From positions 186,001-250,000 of the forward strand of contig NZ_JARUKW010000003.1 of assembly GCF_029688845.1 (NCBI RefSeq): 64,000 nt of DNA, given 5' to 3'. Origin of the DNA: Natronococcus sp. A-GB1 (GTDB taxonomy: Archaea; Halobacteriota; Halobacteria; Halobacteriales; Natrialbaceae). Under the pieces are notes generated by a model that saw nothing but the letters and a program-made list of their open reading frames with translations, was not told the DNA's origin and did no database searches. Both the position numbers and the translations under genes were made by a program. Below are positions 17,642 through 26,362 of this stretch, piece by piece (the first letter of the stretch is position 1; each line of letters starts with the position of its first letter).

Positions 17642-18637
17642 TCAGCCCGCTGGTTCGGGAATGCCGAGAAAGTTGAACGGCTCGGTTTCGACGAGCTCAT
17701 CGGTGACCTCCCCAGCGAAGACGTTCGTCTGATTCCCGCCGAGTGGCAACCACCGAACACCAGCATCGGAAGTGAAGTCGATTTCGTCGAGGTCCAGCCA
17801 AAAGACGTTCGGTGAGAGCGCCGACTCGAAGTAGTAGCGTCGGTCCCGGTGATCGGCGACCGTGCGCCAGCGGGTGGAAGAGATCTCCGGCTGGTCCGGC
17901 GTACTGATCCCATAGGGGACGGAGACGTTGCGGATCGCACCGAAGACGCTCGCCGTTGCGATACGGCGCTCCTGTGTCTGTGGGATCGCGTCCACGAAGA
18001 AACTTGCACGGACGAATCGGTCGGCTGGCCGGTTCGTTCCCGGTAGCATGACGGTGCCGCCGATCTCGGCCCAGTACTCGTTGAGTGCGAGTTGTCGGCC
18101 GAACGGCGGGGAGTTCGTCATGACCTGATACTCCCGACTGTGGTGGATCGTCAACTCGCCGTCGAGATACTCGAAGATCGCGCTGTCACCCGTCATATCC
18201 GACAGCGAGAGGTGCAACGTGGCGAATCGGTCCTCGGTCGGGATTTCGTCGGAGACGACGGCGAACTCCTCGGTTCGGTGGTTCTCGACTGCTTCGGCGA
18301 CCGTCGCGAAGTTGTCGAGGACGTACTGCGTCCACACCGAAATCGAGAGTCCGGGCGTGTCGCCGTCCCACTCGGGGTAGTCGGATTCGGTGAGCCACAG
18401 GAGATTCGCGACTAGACCCGCCTCGTTCATACCGTCACTCGTCGCGATGTCGTACGCGGAGGCGGTGATACTGCCGTACTCAGCTGTCCACTCCACGGAG
18501 TTCGGACCGACTTCGCCAGTTCGTTCCAGTCCGCGAGGAAACACCCAGAGATTGGTTCCGATCTCGCCGTGCCAATCCATCGACCGACCGGTAATCACGA
18601 TGTCCTCGGGTCCGAGATACACTAGCCGTGTACACAT
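17642..18637 (-). CDS. Linear amide C-N hydrolase, choloylglycine hydrolase/penicillin acylase family
   Basis: A 331-residue Ntn-hydrolase. The catalytic Cys2 follows the initiator Met (MCTRLVYLG), with the early Arg and Asp of the family in GRSMDWHG. The conserved Asn is seen in MTNSP and DGMNEAG. The family cleaves amide bonds of bile-salt conjugates, penicillin V or acyl-homoserine lactones; in an archaeon an acyl-amide signal or lipid is more plausible, which is inference. There is no signal peptide. The gene has its own Shine-Dalgarno, TATA and palindrome. Confidence 0.85.
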   Translation of the reverse strand: MCTRLVYLGPEDIVITGRSMDWHGEIGTNLWVFPRGLERTGEVGPNSVEWTAEYGSITASAYDIATSDGMNEAGLVANLLWLTESDYPEWDGDTPGLSISVWTQYVLDNFATVAEAVENHRTEEFAVVSDEIPTEDRFATLHLSLSDMTGDSAIFEYLDGELTIHHSREYQVMTNSPPFGRQLALNEYWAEIGGTVMLPGTNRPADRFVRASFFVDAIPQTQERRIATASVFGAIRNVSVPYGISTPDQPEISSTRWRTVADHRDRRYYFESALSPNVFWLDLDEIDFTSDAGVRWLPLGGNQTNVFAGEVTDELVETEPFNFLGIPEPAG

Positions 18638-18644
18638 TTACGCT

Positions 18645-18740
18645 CTCCTCCGATCTATCGACAATCGTTTGTCCATCATCCGAACACGGTTCCACCGTAC
18701 CTTGAACGGGCTAATAAATCGTCTTCGGTCTGAACCGAAG
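18645..18740 (-). promoter_or_regulatory. Promoter region with Shine-Dalgarno, TATA and operator-like palindrome
   Basis: Reading on the minus strand towards the amidase, a perfect palindrome CTTCGGT-CTGA-ACCGAAG (18723-18740, arms of 7) is followed directly by TTTATT-type TATA sequence (18712-18719). A leader of about 50 bases and the Shine-Dalgarno GGAGGAG (18645-18651) come just before the ATG at 18637. A palindrome touching the TATA/BRE is a common site for repressors or activators in haloarchaea. Confidence 0.55.
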
Positions 18741-19034
18741 TGTCCCGGCCAGCGGGGTATCGACTCACCAAACAGCGACGACCCCATCGAATGCGACCCA
18801 CTCCGAACACCTGACGGGTGTTGGAGTGCGCTCGTTCTCTCACCCCCGATTACAGTCCACGTCTACGACTTCTTCGTGGAGGGTTCCATCGTTTGCACAA
18901 CCGTCGGTGGCTGCCGGATCATCAGCAGATGCCTACTTTCCGCTGGAAGTAGTAGACGACCACTGCACTTGGTAGCGTATGGCATTCGCAGTGCCGAGGG
19001 CAGCAACCCGTTCTTCCGAAAAGAGAACGGGGAA
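18741..19034. other. Intergenic DNA with one imperfect hairpin
   Basis: The rest of the 408-base space between the amidase and the FAD oxidase shows no gene. One stem, CTCC(G)AACACC-TGACG-GGTGTTGGAG at 18801-18826, has a single bulged G. It has no T-run, so I do not call it a terminator. Confidence 0.4.
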
Positions 19035-19039
19035 GGAGG
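19035..19039 (+). promoter_or_regulatory. Shine-Dalgarno site GGAGG
   Basis: GGAGG within AAGGAGGAAACCC ends seven bases before ATG 19046. Strong sites like this are less usual here than leaderless starts, and this one fixes the start of the FAD oxidase. Confidence 0.7.
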
Positions 19040-19045
19040 AAACCC

Positions 19046-20425
19046 ATGGCAACGACAGACGATACAGAAATCGAACAGTTCGGGGAGACGCTCCGAGGCG
19101 ATCTGATCCAGCCAGACGATCCGGAGTTCGACGATACCCGCGTCATCTACAATGCGATGATTGACGAGCACCCGCGGTTGATTGCTCGGTGTTCCAACGT
19201 CGCCGATGTGATCACAGCCGTGAACTTCGGGCGCGATCACAACCTCGAAACGGCGGTTCGTAGCGGTGGCCATAACGGTGCAGGGTTGGCTACGGTTGAC
19301 GATGGACTGGTTATCGACCTGTCGGATATGACTGGAGTCCGTGTCGATCCCGAGGCACAGACCGTCCACGTCGAACCTGGCTGCACCTGGGGCGATGTCG
19401 ACCACGCCACCCACGCGTTTGGGCTGGCAACGGTCAGCGGAATCATCTCGACGACCGGCGTCGGCGGGCTGACACTCGGCGGCGGGCACGGCTATCTGAG
19501 CCGCAAGTACGGGTTGACCATCGACAATCTACTGAGTACGGACGTCGTGTTGGCCGATGGGCAACTGGTACACGCGAGCGAGAACGAAAACGAGGGCCTG
19601 TTCTGGGCGTTACGCGGCGGTGGTGGCAACTTCGGCGTCGTCACCTCGTTCGAGTTCGAGTTGCACCCGGTCGAAACGGTCGTCGCCGGCCCGCTGTTCT
19701 GGCCGATCGACGACCTCGAAAAGACGATGAAGTGGTACCGCGAGTGGCTGCCGGAGCAACCCGAAGACGTCTACGCCTTCTACCTGATCCACGAGGTGCC
19801 GGGTGATCCCTTCCCGGAAGAGATCCACGGTGAGAACGTCTGCGGCCTGATGTGGTGCTATCTAGGACCGGAAGAGGAGGCCGAGGACGTTATTCAGCCG
19901 GCACGAGACACCGCTGAACCGCTGTTTGAGCACATTGATCCGATGCCGTATCCGGTAGTCCAAAGCATGTTCGACGATCTCTACCCCCCGGGCGACCACT
20001 GGTACTGGAAGGGGGATCTCGTGTACGAACTGACTGACGAGTCGATCGCCGAACACGAGCGCTTCGCTGAGGTTCCGACCCCGAAGTCCGGGATGCACAT
20101 CTATCCAATCGACCGTGCCGTCCACAAGATGGACACGGACGCTACCGCCTGGGGACATCGTGACGCGACCTACTCGATGGCAATCGTCGGCGTCGATCCG
20201 GATCCGACCAACGAAGAGCTGATCACCGACTGGACCAGCGACTACTGGGAGGCGGTCCACCCCCACACGGCTGGCGGCTCGTACGTCAACTTCATGATGG
20301 ACGAGGGTGAGAAGCGGGTTCAGGCCTCCTATGGCGACAACTACGATCGTCTTCGGGAGATCAAGTCGAACTACGACCCGGACAACTTCTTCCGGGTGAA
20401 CCAGAACATCGAACCGGCACGATGA
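19046..20425 (+). CDS. FAD-binding oxidoreductase, berberine-bridge/PCMH type
   Basis: A 459-residue protein. The FAD_binding_4 domain has RSGGHN with His76, the site of covalent 8-alpha-histidyl FAD in this family, and GVGGLTLGGGHGYLSRKYG. The second covalent Cys found in bicovalent members is replaced (STTGVGG instead of CxxVGVGG), so a single covalent bond is likely. The C-terminal BBE segment ends NYDPDNFFRVNQNI. Such enzymes oxidise sugars or other alcohols with O2. The stop overlaps the ATG of the next, broken gene in an ATGA junction, so the pair formed an operon. Confidence 0.92.
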   Translation: MATTDDTEIEQFGETLRGDLIQPDDPEFDDTRVIYNAMIDEHPRLIARCSNVADVITAVNFGRDHNLETAVRSGGHNGAGLATVDDGLVIDLSDMTGVRVDPEAQTVHVEPGCTWGDVDHATHAFGLATVSGIISTTGVGGLTLGGGHGYLSRKYGLTIDNLLSTDVVLADGQLVHASENENEGLFWALRGGGGNFGVVTSFEFELHPVETVVAGPLFWPIDDLEKTMKWYREWLPEQPEDVYAFYLIHEVPGDPFPEEIHGENVCGLMWCYLGPEEEAEDVIQPARDTAEPLFEHIDPMPYPVVQSMFDDLYPPGDHWYWKGDLVYELTDESIAEHERFAEVPTPKSGMHIYPIDRAVHKMDTDATAWGHRDATYSMAIVGVDPDPTNEELITDWTSDYWEAVHPHTAGGSYVNFMMDEGEKRVQASYGDNYDRLREIKSNYDPDNFFRVNQNIEPAR

Positions 20426-20877
20426 GGCGGTTCACGAGTGATCGAACAGTCACTCTCGAACGAGATGCGGGGCTCACTATTCCTGTCAAAGCGTAGTCGC
20501 GAGTCGTCATCCTCGTTGGCGACGCGACCGCGGCGTTTCGTGCTGGGGACCCAGTGTCGATTCGACACCCAGACCGGGGCGAGATCGACCCTCTCTATCC
20601 AGTCCGGACCGTTACTCCTAGTGACGAAGATCACGCACTCCTGATCTCGAGGATCGGAACGGCTACCGCAATCCTCGAAGCTAGTGGCGTTTCGGCAGTG
20701 TTCCGTACGCCCGGTCACGCCCACTTGCTGTTCGCGGTACCCGGTCTGCTGGTCGATCAGTGGGACTATACGAGACCCGAAGTTCGCGCTGTGTATTCAA
20801 CACGGCTCTCTCAGCAGCTTTACGAGTTGATCGTGGAGATGGCTCTAGGTGCGCCTATCCACGTCGCACCGAATTAG
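20422..20877 (+). pseudogene. Gene of unknown function interrupted by an in-frame TAG
   Basis: The ATG at 20422 overlaps the FAD oxidase stop (ATGA). The frame then runs 152 codons to TAG at 20875-20877, with only one internal stop: TAG at codon 25 (20494-20496). The 126 codons after that stop read as a normal protein, with segments such as SRVVILVGDATAAF, DEDHALLISRIGTATAI and SQQLYELIVEMALG. I do not recognise the family. A restart at GTG 20554 is possible but would lose about 44 residues. A premature stop is the simplest reading. Confidence 0.55.
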
Positions 20878-20909
20878 CGGGGTCCGGACAACGAACCGTC
20901 GCTCTCCTG

Positions 20910-21368
20910 TTACACCGAGAGGACGGGCTGGCTGGCGTAGGACAGCACGTACTCGGCGGCCTTCTCGAGGATCTCTGCCGAGGCGCCGGTGACGGGCTCT
21001 CGGGGCAGGACGATGAAGTCGGCGTCGACGGCGTCGGCGGTGTCGAGCACGACGTTGCCCGGATGCCGAGTCTTTCGCGTCGTCGAGAACCCGTGGTCGA
21101 CCGACGTCGACAGCGAGACATCCTCGCTGTCGGCGATGTGGCTGATGTCGTCGAGAAAGCCCCGCGTGCTGTCGGCGACGGCCTCCTCCTCGACGGTGCC
21201 GGCATCTATCCCCTGTACGACGCCGCGACCAAGCACGAACAGTGCGTGGACCGACGCGTCGTAGCGGTCGGCGACGGCGACGGCGTACTCGACGGCGGTC
21301 GCGGATTCCTCGCTCCCGTCGACCGGTGCGAGAACCGTGTCGACGGTAAACGACTCGCTGGCATCCAT
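20910..21368 (-). CDS. Universal stress protein UspA family
   Basis: A 152-residue Usp domain starting MDASESFTVDTVLAPVDGSEES. The end, DADFIVLPREPVTGASAEILEKAAEYVL, lacks the glycine-rich ATP loop of standard members, so nucleotide binding is uncertain. Start at ATG 21368; longer in-frame upstream sequence belongs to the divergent gene's other strand. It is paired back to back with a second uspA gene. Confidence 0.88.
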   Translation of the reverse strand: MDASESFTVDTVLAPVDGSEESATAVEYAVAVADRYDASVHALFVLGRGVVQGIDAGTVEEEAVADSTRGFLDDISHIADSEDVSLSTSVDHGFSTTRKTRHPGNVVLDTADAVDADFIVLPREPVTGASAEILEKAAEYVLSYASQPVLSV

Positions 21369-21516
21369 ACGCGGCAGTGTGTGTTCCGGCGTCAAAAAGA
21401 CTCCCCACCGTCCTCGAGCGGCGGGGACGCCACCGTGGCACGATTCGCCGCCCCGAAGCGGAGGCGCCTCGAGCGCGACGGGAGCGTTTAAGCCCTGGCG
21501 CCCGTACGTGTCGGCT

Positions 21517-21963
21517 ATGTTCGATACGGTCGTCGTCGCCACGGACGGCTCCGACAGCGTCAGCCGCGCGGTCGACATCGCACTCGACCTCGCCGACAAG
21601 TTCGACGCCGAGGTCCACGTGCTCTCGGTAATCGACGCCAGCGAAGTCGACGCCTCGCCCGAACAGCTCCGCGAGGAACTTCGAACGGCACTCGAGACGA
21701 CCGCTGACGCCGCGCTCGCGTCCGTCGAGGGCCGAACCGACGGCGACGTCACCACTGCGGTTCGGGAGGGTCGACCCGCCTCCGAGATCTGCGAGTACGT
21801 CCGGGAGGTCGACGCCGATGTCGTCGCTACCGGGACCCGTGGCCGCCACGGCGAGAACCGCCTCCTGCTGGGCAGCGTCGCCGAGCGCGTCGTTCGTCGC
21901 TCGCCCGTACCAGTGTTGACGGTCCGCCAGCTCGAGACGGCCAACGACGGCGCTGCGGCCTGA
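21517..21963 (+). CDS. Universal stress protein UspA family
   Basis: A 148-residue Usp domain: MFDTVVVATDGSDSV at the N-terminus and the ATP loop GTRGRHGENRLLLGSVAERVVRRSPVPVLTVR at the C-terminus, an intact Gx2Gx9G(S) signature. It is divergent from the previous uspA; the 148 bases between them hold both promoters. A general stress role through ATP-dependent signalling is likely. Confidence 0.93.
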   Translation: MFDTVVVATDGSDSVSRAVDIALDLADKFDAEVHVLSVIDASEVDASPEQLREELRTALETTADAALASVEGRTDGDVTTAVREGRPASEICEYVREVDADVVATGTRGRHGENRLLLGSVAERVVRRSPVPVLTVRQLETANDGAAA

Positions 21964-22019
21964 GTCGGGTCGGGTCGTCGATCGGCGGGTACTTCCGGCC
22001 AGCCCCTCCAGTGAAGAGT

Positions 22020-23270
22020 ATGTACGAGGAGCTCATCGACAGCGCCGACTTGCCGACCGCTCGCAAGTCGGTGCTCCCCGGAACCGGCTTCTTCCTCCCC
22101 GACGACCTAGAGGAGGATCTCGAGGACGAACAGACCAAGGCCGCCCTCGAGGGCGCCGAGGTCGCGGTCGTCGCCGACGCCGACGCCGACGGGCTGGCCT
22201 GCGTTGCCCTGCTTCGGGAGGCCTACGACGACGTTCGGAACGTGCCGGAGCCCGACACGGACGAGGAGGACGATGTGGATGCCGAAGCGGCCGACGACGC
22301 CCACGAGGAGAACCTCGCGCTCGCTGCAGGCGAGGCCGACGACCCGCTTGCCGAACCCGAGCCGACGCCCCACGGCGTCGCGCTCATCCCCGCGAGTCCC
22401 CACAACGTCGAGGACGCGCTGGCGCGGGTCGCCGAGTACGCGGAGCCGGGGATCGACCTGTTCGTCTGCGACCTCTGTCCCGACAGGTACGAGTACGTCG
22501 ACGAGGAGCTCGATGCAGCCCTCGAGACGGTCGACCGGGTCTCGTGGTACGACCACCACCAGTGGGACGACGACGTCGCCGAGGCAGTTCGGGAGGCGGG
22601 GGTCGACCTCGTCGTCGGCGACTCCGAGGAGGAGTGTTCGGCCGACGTCGTCTACCGCTCGCTCGAGTACGACTTTGCCCCGATGTACGAGGAGCTGGCG
22701 GCGGTGACGCGGGATCACGACCTCTGGCTGCGCGAGGACCCCCGCAGCGACGACCTCGCGGACTACGCCTACTGGACCGACCCCGCCGAGTACGTCGAGG
22801 TCGTCCGGGAGTACGGCGTCGACCTGCCCGAGTGGGTCCAGGAGTACCTGACCGAGCGCCGCGTCGAGAAGGAGGCGCTGATCGAGCAGGCCGTCGGCCG
22901 CTCGGAGTTCCGCGAGATCGGCGGCTACACCGTGGGGATCACCTACGGGCGCTGCTCGCAAAACGAGGTCGCCGAGACGATGCGCGAGCGCGGCGCCGAC
23001 GCCTCGATCATCGTCAAACCCGCCGGCTCCGCCTCGATCCGGGGAACCGACGAGTTCGAACGCTGCCACGAGGTCGCGGGCCAGGTCAACGGCGGCGGCC
23101 ACCCCAAGGCCGCGGGCTGCAAACCCGATATCTACGACGACATGCTCGACTACGCGATGCACTGGACTTCTCGGGGGGCGGTCGCAAAGCAGGTGTTGCT
23201 CGACGCGTTCCGCGACGTCGCGGAGTCGGCGGCCGAAGACGAGTCGTCCGACGCGTCCGACGAGACGTAG
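22020..23270 (+). CDS. DHH/DHHA1 family phosphoesterase (RecJ-like)
   Basis: A 416-residue protein. It has the DHH motifs VADADADG (Asp53, 55, 57), CDLCPD, YDHHQW (Asp178-His-His180) and an Asp in AVTRDHDLW. The DHHA1 motif GGGHPKAAG lies at residues 358-366. An acidic insert of about 50 residues occurs near residues 78-120. Relatives include archaeal RecJ/GAN-like nucleases and nanoRNases that degrade single-stranded DNA or short oligonucleotides. ATG 22020 is chosen over GTG 22011. Confidence 0.88.
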   Translation: MYEELIDSADLPTARKSVLPGTGFFLPDDLEEDLEDEQTKAALEGAEVAVVADADADGLACVALLREAYDDVRNVPEPDTDEEDDVDAEAADDAHEENLALAAGEADDPLAEPEPTPHGVALIPASPHNVEDALARVAEYAEPGIDLFVCDLCPDRYEYVDEELDAALETVDRVSWYDHHQWDDDVAEAVREAGVDLVVGDSEEECSADVVYRSLEYDFAPMYEELAAVTRDHDLWLREDPRSDDLADYAYWTDPAEYVEVVREYGVDLPEWVQEYLTERRVEKEALIEQAVGRSEFREIGGYTVGITYGRCSQNEVAETMRERGADASIIVKPAGSASIRGTDEFERCHEVAGQVNGGGHPKAAGCKPDIYDDMLDYAMHWTSRGAVAKQVLLDAFRDVAESAAEDESSDASDET

Positions 23271-23326
23271 TTCCTCGAGATCGATTGGGGCCGAAGACGC
23301 GTTCTCGCTTTCGACGGTGGAATCGA

Positions 23327-23800
23327 CTACCTCGCGGCGTCCCGTCGCCGGATAACGTTCGCCGAGGTGATCGACAGCACGGTCGTCTCGTCGACGACGA
23401 CGCTCCGGCCGAACGTGACGTAGCCGCGGTCGGACCGGCTCTCCGACGGGTTCTTCTCGAGCACCTCGACGCGAACGCGGAGCGTCTCGCCGGGACGGAC
23501 CGGCTCGTGCCACCGCAGGTCGTCCATCCCGAGCCCGCCCATGTTCGCGACCCCGTCCTCGCCCTGAACGACGTCGGTGACGAACAGCCGAACCGACAGG
23601 CAGAGCGTGTGCAGCCCGCTGGCGACCAGCTCGCCGAACATCGACTCCGCCGCCGCCTCCTCGTCGACGTGGAACGGCTGCGGATCGAACTGCTCGGCGA
23701 ACTCGACGATCTCGTCTTTCGTGACGGTGTAGCCACCGGTTTCGAAAACGTCGCCGACCGTCAGCTCCTCGTAGTAACGTGTCACGGCAAACGGTTCCAC
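23327..23800 (-). CDS. MaoC-family hot-dog dehydratase
   Basis: A 157-residue hot-dog protein (RYYEELTVGDVFETGGYTVTKDEIVEFA). The hydratase motif FDPQPFHVD has Asp39 and His44, and MGGLGMDDLRWHEPVRPGETLRVRVEV follows. MaoC proteins hydrate enoyl-CoA, for example in fatty-acid or polyhydroxyalkanoate metabolism. No partner genes are adjacent. Confidence 0.88.
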   Translation of the reverse strand: MEPFAVTRYYEELTVGDVFETGGYTVTKDEIVEFAEQFDPQPFHVDEEAAAESMFGELVASGLHTLCLSVRLFVTDVVQGEDGVANMGGLGMDDLRWHEPVRPGETLRVRVEVLEKNPSESRSDRGYVTFGRSVVVDETTVLSITSANVIRRRDAAR

Positions 23801-23829
23801 GAACGGTGACGTAAATCGGCCGGTGGGAG

Positions 23830-24528
23830 CTACTCCTGGGAGAGGACGTAGGCCCGGACGAGCTGCAGGACGTGGACGAACACCCCGGCGACGGCGACGT
23901 AGACGCCAATCGTCTGCAGGCCGACCGAGGCGTTGTGGTTGTCCCGGACCTGCCAGATCTCGTAACCCAGTCGGAGGACGAAGCCAAGGAAGAACAGCGC
24001 GAAGCCGGCCAGCAGCAGCTCCGGCAGGACGAAGCTACCGACGAGGATCGCGATCACGCCGCCGATGAAGGCGTACGTCGAGAACCGACCCCAGTGTTCG
24101 AACGTGATCGAGCGGGCGTAGACGTACCCCGAGATTACGGCCATCATGATCGCGGTGATGACCGCCGTGATGCCGAGGATCGTCACCCGGAGATCGGGCG
24201 GGGCGAAGGCGATCACGCCCGCGCCGAAGGCGGCGAACGCGACCTGGAGGATCACCATTCCGATAAACGCCGTCCCCATGTTGTCGTTTTTGACGCCCCG
24301 CTCGGCGATCAGGTCGCCGATCGTGATCGCCGCGCCGTAGACGATAACGCCGACGATCGGCACCGAGAACACGAGCTGGTTGATCTCGGCGATCGGGGTC
24401 ATCGCGAAGGCGTACATCAGCGCGATGGTGACCGCCATCAGGCTGCTCGCGCCGCCGACGACCGTCACCTCGCGTCGCGACAGCCCGAAGCCGCGATCGG
24501 TCTTCTGTGGCGTCTCGAAGGAACTCAT
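23830..24528 (-). CDS. Seven-helix membrane protein, BI-1/YccA-like permease
   Basis: A 232-residue protein with about seven hydrophobic segments after a 20-residue polar N-terminus. The spacing and the end segment LGYEIWQVRDNH followed by a last helix recall the Bax inhibitor-1/YccA group, often listed as permease in haloarchaea. Those proteins can act as calcium leak channels or protease modulators; the role here is unproven. Confidence 0.6.
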   Translation of the reverse strand: MSSFETPQKTDRGFGLSRREVTVVGGASSLMAVTIALMYAFAMTPIAEINQLVFSVPIVGVIVYGAAITIGDLIAERGVKNDNMGTAFIGMVILQVAFAAFGAGVIAFAPPDLRVTILGITAVITAIMMAVISGYVYARSITFEHWGRFSTYAFIGGVIAILVGSFVLPELLLAGFALFFLGFVLRLGYEIWQVRDNHNASVGLQTIGVYVAVAGVFVHVLQLVRAYVLSQE

Positions 24529-24666
24529 TGGGGGCGAGTAGCCGGGCCGTCAGGAAAAGGCTGCTCCTTGGCGCTGCTCGTCGCCGTCCGGGTCGTCGGT
24601 CGGTGTGAGTCCTCGAGTTGCGGGTCGTGGCTACGAGCTGTCGGTCGCGACGACGCGTGGGGACGG

Positions 24667-25095
24667 CTACGAGTCGGCGACGTTCCAGCGATCCGAGTAG
24701 GCCGTCCCGCAGGCACACTGCGCGTAGGCGTGGACGACCGCGCCCTCGGCGTAGATCCCGCCGACGTCCTCGTTCTGTTCCTCGGCGAACGCGAAGACGA
24801 ACTGGGGGTCGTGGTCGCCGTCCGCGTCGGCGTCGGGGCACTCGCCGCTGGTGAGGTCGTCGTTGATCTCACCCTCCTGTTGCATCGCGGTCTTGGCGAA
24901 GCCCATCGCGTCGGTGTCGGTCGCGGCCTTGAACGCGTTGCGGCCGCTCTCGCCGTCGACGATCATCACGATCCCGTCGTCGACGGGGTCGCCGAACTTC
25001 TCGAAGCGCTCGTCCGCGACGTACGAGTCGGCCAGGAACAGGGCGACGTCCTCGGGACGCTCCCCTGCCAGAAACTCCTCGCGTGGGTTGCTCAT
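24667..25095 (-). CDS. DUF5807 family protein
   Basis: A 142-residue acidic protein starting MSNPREEFLAGERPEDVALF, with the C-terminal motif YAQCACGTAYSDRW carrying three Cys/Gly positions that may bind metal. It matches the haloarchaeal family DUF5807, function unknown. ATG 25095 is preferred over 25122. Confidence 0.75.
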   Translation of the reverse strand: MSNPREEFLAGERPEDVALFLADSYVADERFEKFGDPVDDGIVMIVDGESGRNAFKAATDTDAMGFAKTAMQQEGEINDDLTSGECPDADADGDHDPQFVFAFAEEQNEDVGGIYAEGAVVHAYAQCACGTAYSDRWNVADS

Positions 25096-25143
25096 GAACC
25101 GCTTTCGTCGCTCGAGGGCCAAAAAGGACGCGTCATCCCCTCG

Positions 25144-25533
25144 TCAGCGCTCGAGGTCGGCGTGCTCGAGCATCAGCCGCAGGGTCGCCTCGGGGGAGAG
25201 CTCGTCGTCGAGCTGGGTCGCGTACCAGGTCAGCAGCTCGGCGAACACCTCGCGGACGTCGTTCGAGGACGCCCGGTGGCGTGCGACCTCGCCGTCGACT
25301 TTCAGCGCGATATCGACCGCGTGGGGCTGGGGAGTGTCCGCGAGCCCGGATCCGATCTCGGCGCTCGAGCGCTCGACTCCGCCGCGGCCGTCGGTTAGTA
25401 CCGCACTCGAGGGATCGTCGCCCTCGGAGCGAACCAGAAACCGGTTCTCGCCGAGGTCGTCGACGGCGTCGGTCTCGAGCGAGAGCTCCTCGGGGGTGAG
25501 CACGCCCTCGTCGCGGGAGAACTCCTCGCTCAT
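25144..25533 (-). CDS. Haloarchaeal hypothetical protein
   Basis: A 129-residue acidic soluble protein (MSEEFSRDEGVLTPEELSL). Its C-terminal half is helical (SNDVREVFAELLTWYATQL). It starts four bases after the lipoprotein stop, so the two genes are probably one transcript. I do not recognise a specific domain. Confidence 0.65.
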   Translation of the reverse strand: MSEEFSRDEGVLTPEELSLETDAVDDLGENRFLVRSEGDDPSSAVLTDGRGGVERSSAEIGSGLADTPQPHAVDIALKVDGEVARHRASSNDVREVFAELLTWYATQLDDELSPEATLRLMLEHADLER

Positions 25534-25537
25534 ACGA

Positions 25538-26167
25538 TTAGTCGCTCTCGTTCTCGAGGACGTCGTCGCTCGCGTTGGCCGCGGTCTCGTTCGCGTCGCT
25601 CTCGTTGCCGACGGCCTCGACGTCCTCCTCGTACACTTTGGTGTTCATGATGTTGCTCCAGAGGGTGACCTGGTCCATATCTAGTTCCTCTTCGGCGGAT
25701 TCGTTGCCCACGCTCGAGTTCGTCGACTCGTTGGCGTCGGTTTCGTCGCCCTCCTCGTCGTCGAACCGGTGGACCCACTCGGTGTCGATCCCCCAGCCAA
25801 GCGCCTGCTCCTCGAAGGGGTCCGCGATCTCGCTGTAGAGGTACTCGATCTCCGAGCCCCGGTGGATCAGCGCCAGCTTGTACACCTCGTAGATCACCAT
25901 GATCTCCTCGTCCGATTCGTCGATCGTCTCGGCCTCGGAGTCGTAGGTCAGGAACAGTTCGTCGTCCTCTCGAGTGAGTTCCTCGACCGCGACCCCGTTG
26001 TCCTCGAGGAAGTAGTAGAACTCCTCCGGGGAGCCCTCTCGAGGCTCGGACGGTTCTTGCGGCGTGATCTGTCCGGTGGAGCCGGTACAGCCGGCCAACC
26101 CTGCCGCCGTTACGGTGGCGGCTGTAGTGAGGAAGCGGCGTCTCGAGGGAGTGCCGTCGTCGATCAT
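25538..26167 (-). CDS. Tat-exported lipoprotein, hypothetical
   Basis: A 209-residue protein with a twin-arginine signal (SRRRFLTTAATVTAAGLAGC) and lipobox Cys27. The mature domain (residues 45-150) has an alpha/beta pattern with SPEEFYYFLEDNGVAVEEL. The tail is rich in Asn-Glu-Ser and Asn-Glu-Thr, giving several possible N-glycosylation sequons. It is expected on the cell surface. Upstream, 26168-26362 separates it from the archaellin genes and shows no gene. Confidence 0.78.
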   Translation of the reverse strand: MIDDGTPSRRRFLTTAATVTAAGLAGCTGSTGQITPQEPSEPREGSPEEFYYFLEDNGVAVEELTREDDELFLTYDSEAETIDESDEEIMVIYEVYKLALIHRGSEIEYLYSEIADPFEEQALGWGIDTEWVHRFDDEEGDETDANESTNSSVGNESAEEELDMDQVTLWSNIMNTKVYEEDVEAVGNESDANETAANASDDVLENESD

Positions 26168-26362
26168 ACTCTCAGTGGTTAGTTTGCGTGTAAAAATCTC
26201 TGGACGATATCGAGCGGTGAGTAGTGGAAGGGGCTGGCCTCAATGAGAACCGACATCAGAAGCTATAACATAGACCTCCCTACCGATATCGCTACGTTCA
26301 AAAAATGTCGGCAACAGAGTGTGCTTGAGTGAAGGCTCAAGCCGACTCCAAACTGTTAGTGG

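Noticed and set aside
18801-18826. Hairpin as a transcription terminator
   Set aside because: It has no following T-run and lies upstream of both neighbouring genes rather than at a gene end.
20494-20496. TAG as a pyrrolysine codon
   Set aside because: Pyrrolysine is mainly known from methanogens, and nothing in the window supports such a system.
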